This document shows, one piece after another, positions 61,576 to 64,000 of a stretch of 64,000 nt of DNA. Under the pieces are notes generated by a model that worked only from the letters and a program-made list of their open reading frames with translations, was not told the origin of the DNA and ran no database searches. The position numbers and the translations under genes are program-made. The stretch comes from Dehalococcoidia bacterium (GTDB lineage Bacteria > Chloroflexota > Dehalococcoidia > Tepidiformales > Tepidiformaceae), in the NCBI GenBank assembly GCA_020853755.1, contig JADYYG010000008.1, positions 95,456-159,455 on the forward strand, in the 5' to 3' direction. Positions within the stretch are counted from its first letter, which is position 1. Every line of letters begins with the position of its first letter.

Positions 61576-62478
61576 CTAATGGCCCTCGGACCAGCGCCAT
61601 TCGGCGGGGTCCCATTTCAGCGTCCGCTCATCGCCGGATCGGAGGGGTGACCCCCAGAAGGCTTCCAGCGCAGAGAAGGCGGAGCTCAACTCTCCGAACC
61701 GACTGCCGTAGTCGCGAACGAACCCAGCCCACGGAGCGGCCCAGGACTCCGGTGGCATGGCCAACGTCGGCGGCCAGGGCGTGTCGCGAAGACCGAAGGT
61801 TTGAACGCACACATCCGCCAGTTCGCCCAGTGGCGGGACGCTCAGCTCTTCTGCAATCAGCAGCATGTCGTAGAGATCCTTGGGTCGCGAGTTCTCGCGC
61901 GAACCGTAGTCCCTTATGTAGGCGTGCAGCTTCTCCGCAAGTTGCTGGGGAACCGGTATCGCCGGCACGACGACTGCCGGGAGATCGGCGAAGTCGAAGA
62001 GGTTCCGTAGCTCCAGCTGCTCGACCGGTCTGACATCGCCAGGTTGCACGTTCACGTCGAATCGAAGCGTCTCAAACTGCCGGCCACCAAGTCGGCTTTC
62101 AACCGGAAAGCGGATGCCGCCCTCCGGTCCCTCGCCATGAATCGGGCTCCCGCGTCCGATCGCAAACTCGAAGTAGTCGCCGAGGTCAGCTGCGGCAGCC
62201 TGCTCCACCATCACCTGGAGGCTACGGGCATCCTCTCGCCAGGACGCATCGATGTCGATCGTGGCACGGGCGCGCGCGCTGACGCGCGCGATCATGGCCA
62301 TGCCACCCTTGAGAGCCCAGCTGCCTTCTGGCGCCGTCGCGGCGATTCGCGCCAGCAATCGCTGAAAGGCCGCCTCCTTCCGGAGCCGATCGAGCGGCAG
62401 CGAGCCGTCCCTGGCGCGTGCTTTCAGACGATCCTCAAGTGCCTGGCGGAGCGACTCCGGCCGACTATAACGTGCCAC
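61576..62478 (-). CDS. AbiEii/AbiGii-family nucleotidyltransferase toxin (second copy)
   Basis: The protein has 300 residues from the GTG at 62478. WALKGGMAMIARV (K57) and ATIDIDASW (D75, D77) form the nucleotidyltransferase core, and PQQLAEKLHAYI with RPKDLYDMLLI is the usual following block of AbiEii toxins. It overlaps the antitoxin gene by 14 bases. It is only distantly similar to the toxin at 13201, so the two loci are independent acquisitions. The open frame upstream of 62478 lies within the antitoxin gene. Confidence 0.85.
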   Translation of the reverse strand: MARYSRPESLRQALEDRLKARARDGSLPLDRLRKEAAFQRLLARIAATAPEGSWALKGGMAMIARVSARARATIDIDASWREDARSLQVMVEQAAAADLGDYFEFAIGRGSPIHGEGPEGGIRFPVESRLGGRQFETLRFDVNVQPGDVRPVEQLELRNLFDFADLPAVVVPAIPVPQQLAEKLHAYIRDYGSRENSRPKDLYDMLLIAEELSVPPLGELADVCVQTFGLRDTPWPPTLAMPPESWAAPWAGFVRDYGSRFGELSSAFSALEAFWGSPLRSGDERTLKWDPAEWRWSEGH

Positions 62479-63073
62479 CCCGCGATGGTACCGCCCGCTT
62501 CGCTTTGGGGAGGCCCAGGGTACTCCGCACGTGGTCGCGGTCAGGATGCTCGTCAAGCGTCTCCGACAGCCGTGCGCGGGTGGTCAGCCCTCGTTCGATT
62601 GCTTCGCGAGCTGCGTCACGGGCCAACGATGGATCACCAGCCACCGCCACGTCGCGGAGCGTCCGTTCGACCTTCGTGATGGGTACGTCATCGCGAAGGG
62701 TGACCTCCTCCGGAGACAGGGACGCTCTGTGAATGACTACGCCAGGGCGCTTTCCGCGAAAAGCACGGGGCACGGTGAGGTGGATGACCGCCGGCATCGC
62801 CGACCCGAGCTCGTAGACAGCAAGGGCGCTGTCGTGACTAACTGCGCTGCCTGGGCCAGCCCAGAGCGCGGTCGCGATCAGGTCCCCAAATCGGTGCGCA
62901 GGGAAGCGGTGGAGCCGGTAGATGCCGTACGCCACCCGTTCGAGATCCGCCCGGGCCGCGTAATGGCTGAGCAGACGACGAGAGACGCCTGCTTCAAGGG
63001 CCTGGGCAGTGGTGAAGTAGCCGCCCTGGGACTCCGCTATCTGGTAGAGCGCGTCGACGCCCTTTTCCTGCAT
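62465..63073 (-). CDS. AbiEi-family antitoxin (second copy)
   Basis: The protein has 202 residues from the ATG at 63073 (MQEKGVDALYQI). The N-terminal winged helix GGYFTTAQALEAGVSRRLLSHYAARADLERVAYGIYRL is the AbiEi type IV antitoxin domain, and ITKVERTLRDVA leads into the C-terminal part. It should bind its own promoter and counteract the toxin. The start is placed at 63073 because a palindrome and promoter lie directly upstream; an open frame to 63109 would include them. Confidence 0.83.
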   Translation of the reverse strand: MQEKGVDALYQIAESQGGYFTTAQALEAGVSRRLLSHYAARADLERVAYGIYRLHRFPAHRFGDLIATALWAGPGSAVSHDSALAVYELGSAMPAVIHLTVPRAFRGKRPGVVIHRASLSPEEVTLRDDVPITKVERTLRDVAVAGDPSLARDAAREAIERGLTTRARLSETLDEHPDRDHVRSTLGLPKAKRAVPSRGGTL

Positions 63074-63074
63074 G

Positions 63075-63110
63075 AATGTTACATTACGTGTAACATTGGC
63101 GTGTGACAAG
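63075..63110 (-). promoter_or_regulatory. Promoter and palindromic operator of the second abiE locus
   Basis: AATGTTAC (63075-63082) and GTAACATT (63090-63097) form a perfect inverted repeat with a 7-base centre, ending one base before the antitoxin ATG. On the minus strand a -35-like TTGTCA (63110-63105) and -10-like TAATGT (63086-63081) are 18 bases apart, so the -10 lies in the palindrome and the mRNA would be leaderless. Confidence 0.65.
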
Positions 63111-63495
63111 CCGAGTCCACCAACATCGCGTAACGCCGGGCAAGCGCGCGTTTACGACGGAAATAGCGCGAGCGACAGGGTCGTGCACCGCGTCCGACAT
63201 ACGGGACACACGATAGCCCAAACGTCGGACACGACGCCCTCAGGCAAAGCACTCACGCGCTTCACCCACGTTCACCGCCCGCAGTTGCTTTGACCCGAAG
63301 CGCCGCCCCTCAAGGAGCGAGTCCGTCAGTCCACGGGTTCCTGAGTCTCACCTTGTGCCTGCGATCCAAGCTCGCCGAGGTGTCCGACGCTCCCGTGACA
63401 CCCGACTACCGAAGTCAGCAAGAAGCTGCCGCCGCAACGAATATGCGCAGGACCGAGATGCCCACGCGCTCAACACCTTCCGGCAAGCCCCCACG
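63111..63495. other. Intergenic stretch in the island
   Basis: No convincing gene is seen between the antitoxin promoter and the subtilase end. GTCCGAC and GTCGGAC occur as an inverted pair around 63196-63230. Plus-strand open frames here are shadows with unnatural composition. Confidence 0.4.
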
Positions 63496-64000
63496 TCATT
63501 CATATTCGATCACGATCGGCACCCCGACTTCAGTTGCCACTGGCGTCCAAAGGTCGACATCCTGCTCTGGCGTCTCGATCGAAACGACAAGCGCGTAGGG
63601 AGCGCCACGATCGCTATGGTCACGTTCCTTTCTGTCCTTCCACCAGCCCGACACGGGGTAGATCGCCACGTAGCCGCGTTCGGCGAGTTCGGCAGCGGTG
63701 CCTTCCCAGAAGCCCGAATGTATCGAGCCAGAAACCCGATTCTCTGGGCCAAAGAACCAGTCTTGCGCATCACTTGCGGCGGAATTATGACCAGTCCCTT
63801 CATCGCGGGCGAGCTTATTGATCCGCCTTCGAAATTCGTCGATTGACTCCGTGGGGCGACGAACGTCAAATCTGAGCCCATGCGACATATAGCGGAATCG
63901 TTGTCGCCATCCTCGCCGACTGGGATTCGGCTCAACGAAGTACGAGAGCGTCACTCGAAGCCGGACGTGGGCTGCGCCCATCTCTGCGAGCACTTCGACC
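63496..64000 (-). CDS. S8 family (subtilase) peptidase, C-terminal part (cut by window edge)
   Basis: The frame enters from the right edge and ends at 63496, showing about 167 residues. VRLRVTLSYFVEPNPSRRGW, RYMSHGLRFDVRRP, SGSIHSGFWEGTAAELAERGYVAIYPVSGWWKDRK and YALVVSIETP match, from memory, the C-terminal beta-rich domain of large bacterial subtilases that are usually encoded beside an AAA ATPase. The catalytic Asp/His/Ser lie outside the window. Position in a tRNA-bounded island next to a toxin-antitoxin pair fits a defence role, which is inference. Confidence 0.7.
   Translation of the reverse strand, partial: VEVLAEMGAAHVRLRVTLSYFVEPNPSRRGWRQRFRYMSHGLRFDVRRPTESIDEFRRRINKLARDEGTGHNSAASDAQDWFFGPENRVSGSIHSGFWEGTAAELAERGYVAIYPVSGWWKDRKERDHSDRGAPYALVVSIETPEQDVDLWTPVATEVGVPIVIEYE

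Overview
The window is a high-G+C bacterial chromosome segment. Several things point to the Chloroflexota, probably a Tepidiforma-like member of the Dehalococcoidia: a Tad pilus locus without outer-membrane genes, HisG and HisE resembling the actinobacterial forms, DUF3090 and DUF3048 proteins, many apparently leaderless starts (TAnnnT six or seven bases before the start codon), and a rich set of flavin, SDR, amidohydrolase and molybdo-hydroxylase enzymes. The assignment is inference from gene content; no rRNA is present.

Layout. 1-4456 (minus): histidine genes (partial hisC, hisD, hisG, hisE) with a phospholipase C-like gene between hisD and hisG, and birA upstream. Ahead of birA lies a 19-codon leader peptide followed by an intrinsic terminator. 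4939-5934: a GNAT acetyltransferase and a degenerate GGDEF protein. 6022-12082 (minus): the rpsB-tsf-pyrH-frr-uppS-cdsA housekeeping run, with a LysM/M23 peptidase and a TVP38-type membrane protein. 12237-15221: a formyltetrahydrofolate-hydrolase-like gene, an AbiEi/AbiEii toxin-antitoxin cassette, and then a second, diverged copy of the 3' end of the hydrolase gene, so the cassette looks inserted. 15259-22006 (minus): fumC, an SGNH hydrolase, an S9 peptidase, an M24B peptidase and a WYL regulator.

22244-33018: DUF3090, DUF3048, ATP-dependent pfkA, bcp, an M1 aminopeptidase with HEAT repeats, a translationally coupled glpK-glpD-sirtuin operon, and an ICMT-like methyltransferase. 33161-42380: a complete Tad (Flp pilus) locus with a long structured-looking leader before the pilin, TadE and TadG-like pseudopilins, CpaB, CpaE, CpaF, TadB, TadC and a prepilin peptidase, punctuated by several hairpin terminators.

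42462-60771: an accessory catabolic region. It holds a MarR regulator divergent from a luciferase-like flavin oxidoreductase, a ThDP enzyme, an aldo/keto reductase, a MoaD/ThiS-like protein, a three-subunit molybdenum hydroxylase, DUF2207, a variant GDPD, an MBL-fold hydrolase, an MFS exporter, VOC, CMD, two SDRs and an amidohydrolase. The flavin oxidoreductase and MFS promoters share an operator-like element at identical spacing, which suggests a common regulator.

60844-64000: a genomic island. It starts at a 3' fragment of a tRNA-Met(CAU) gene, a likely attachment site. It carries a second AbiEi/AbiEii pair and, at the window edge, the C-terminus of a subtilase of a kind I associate with defence islands. 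Both AbiE loci have a palindrome at the antitoxin start.
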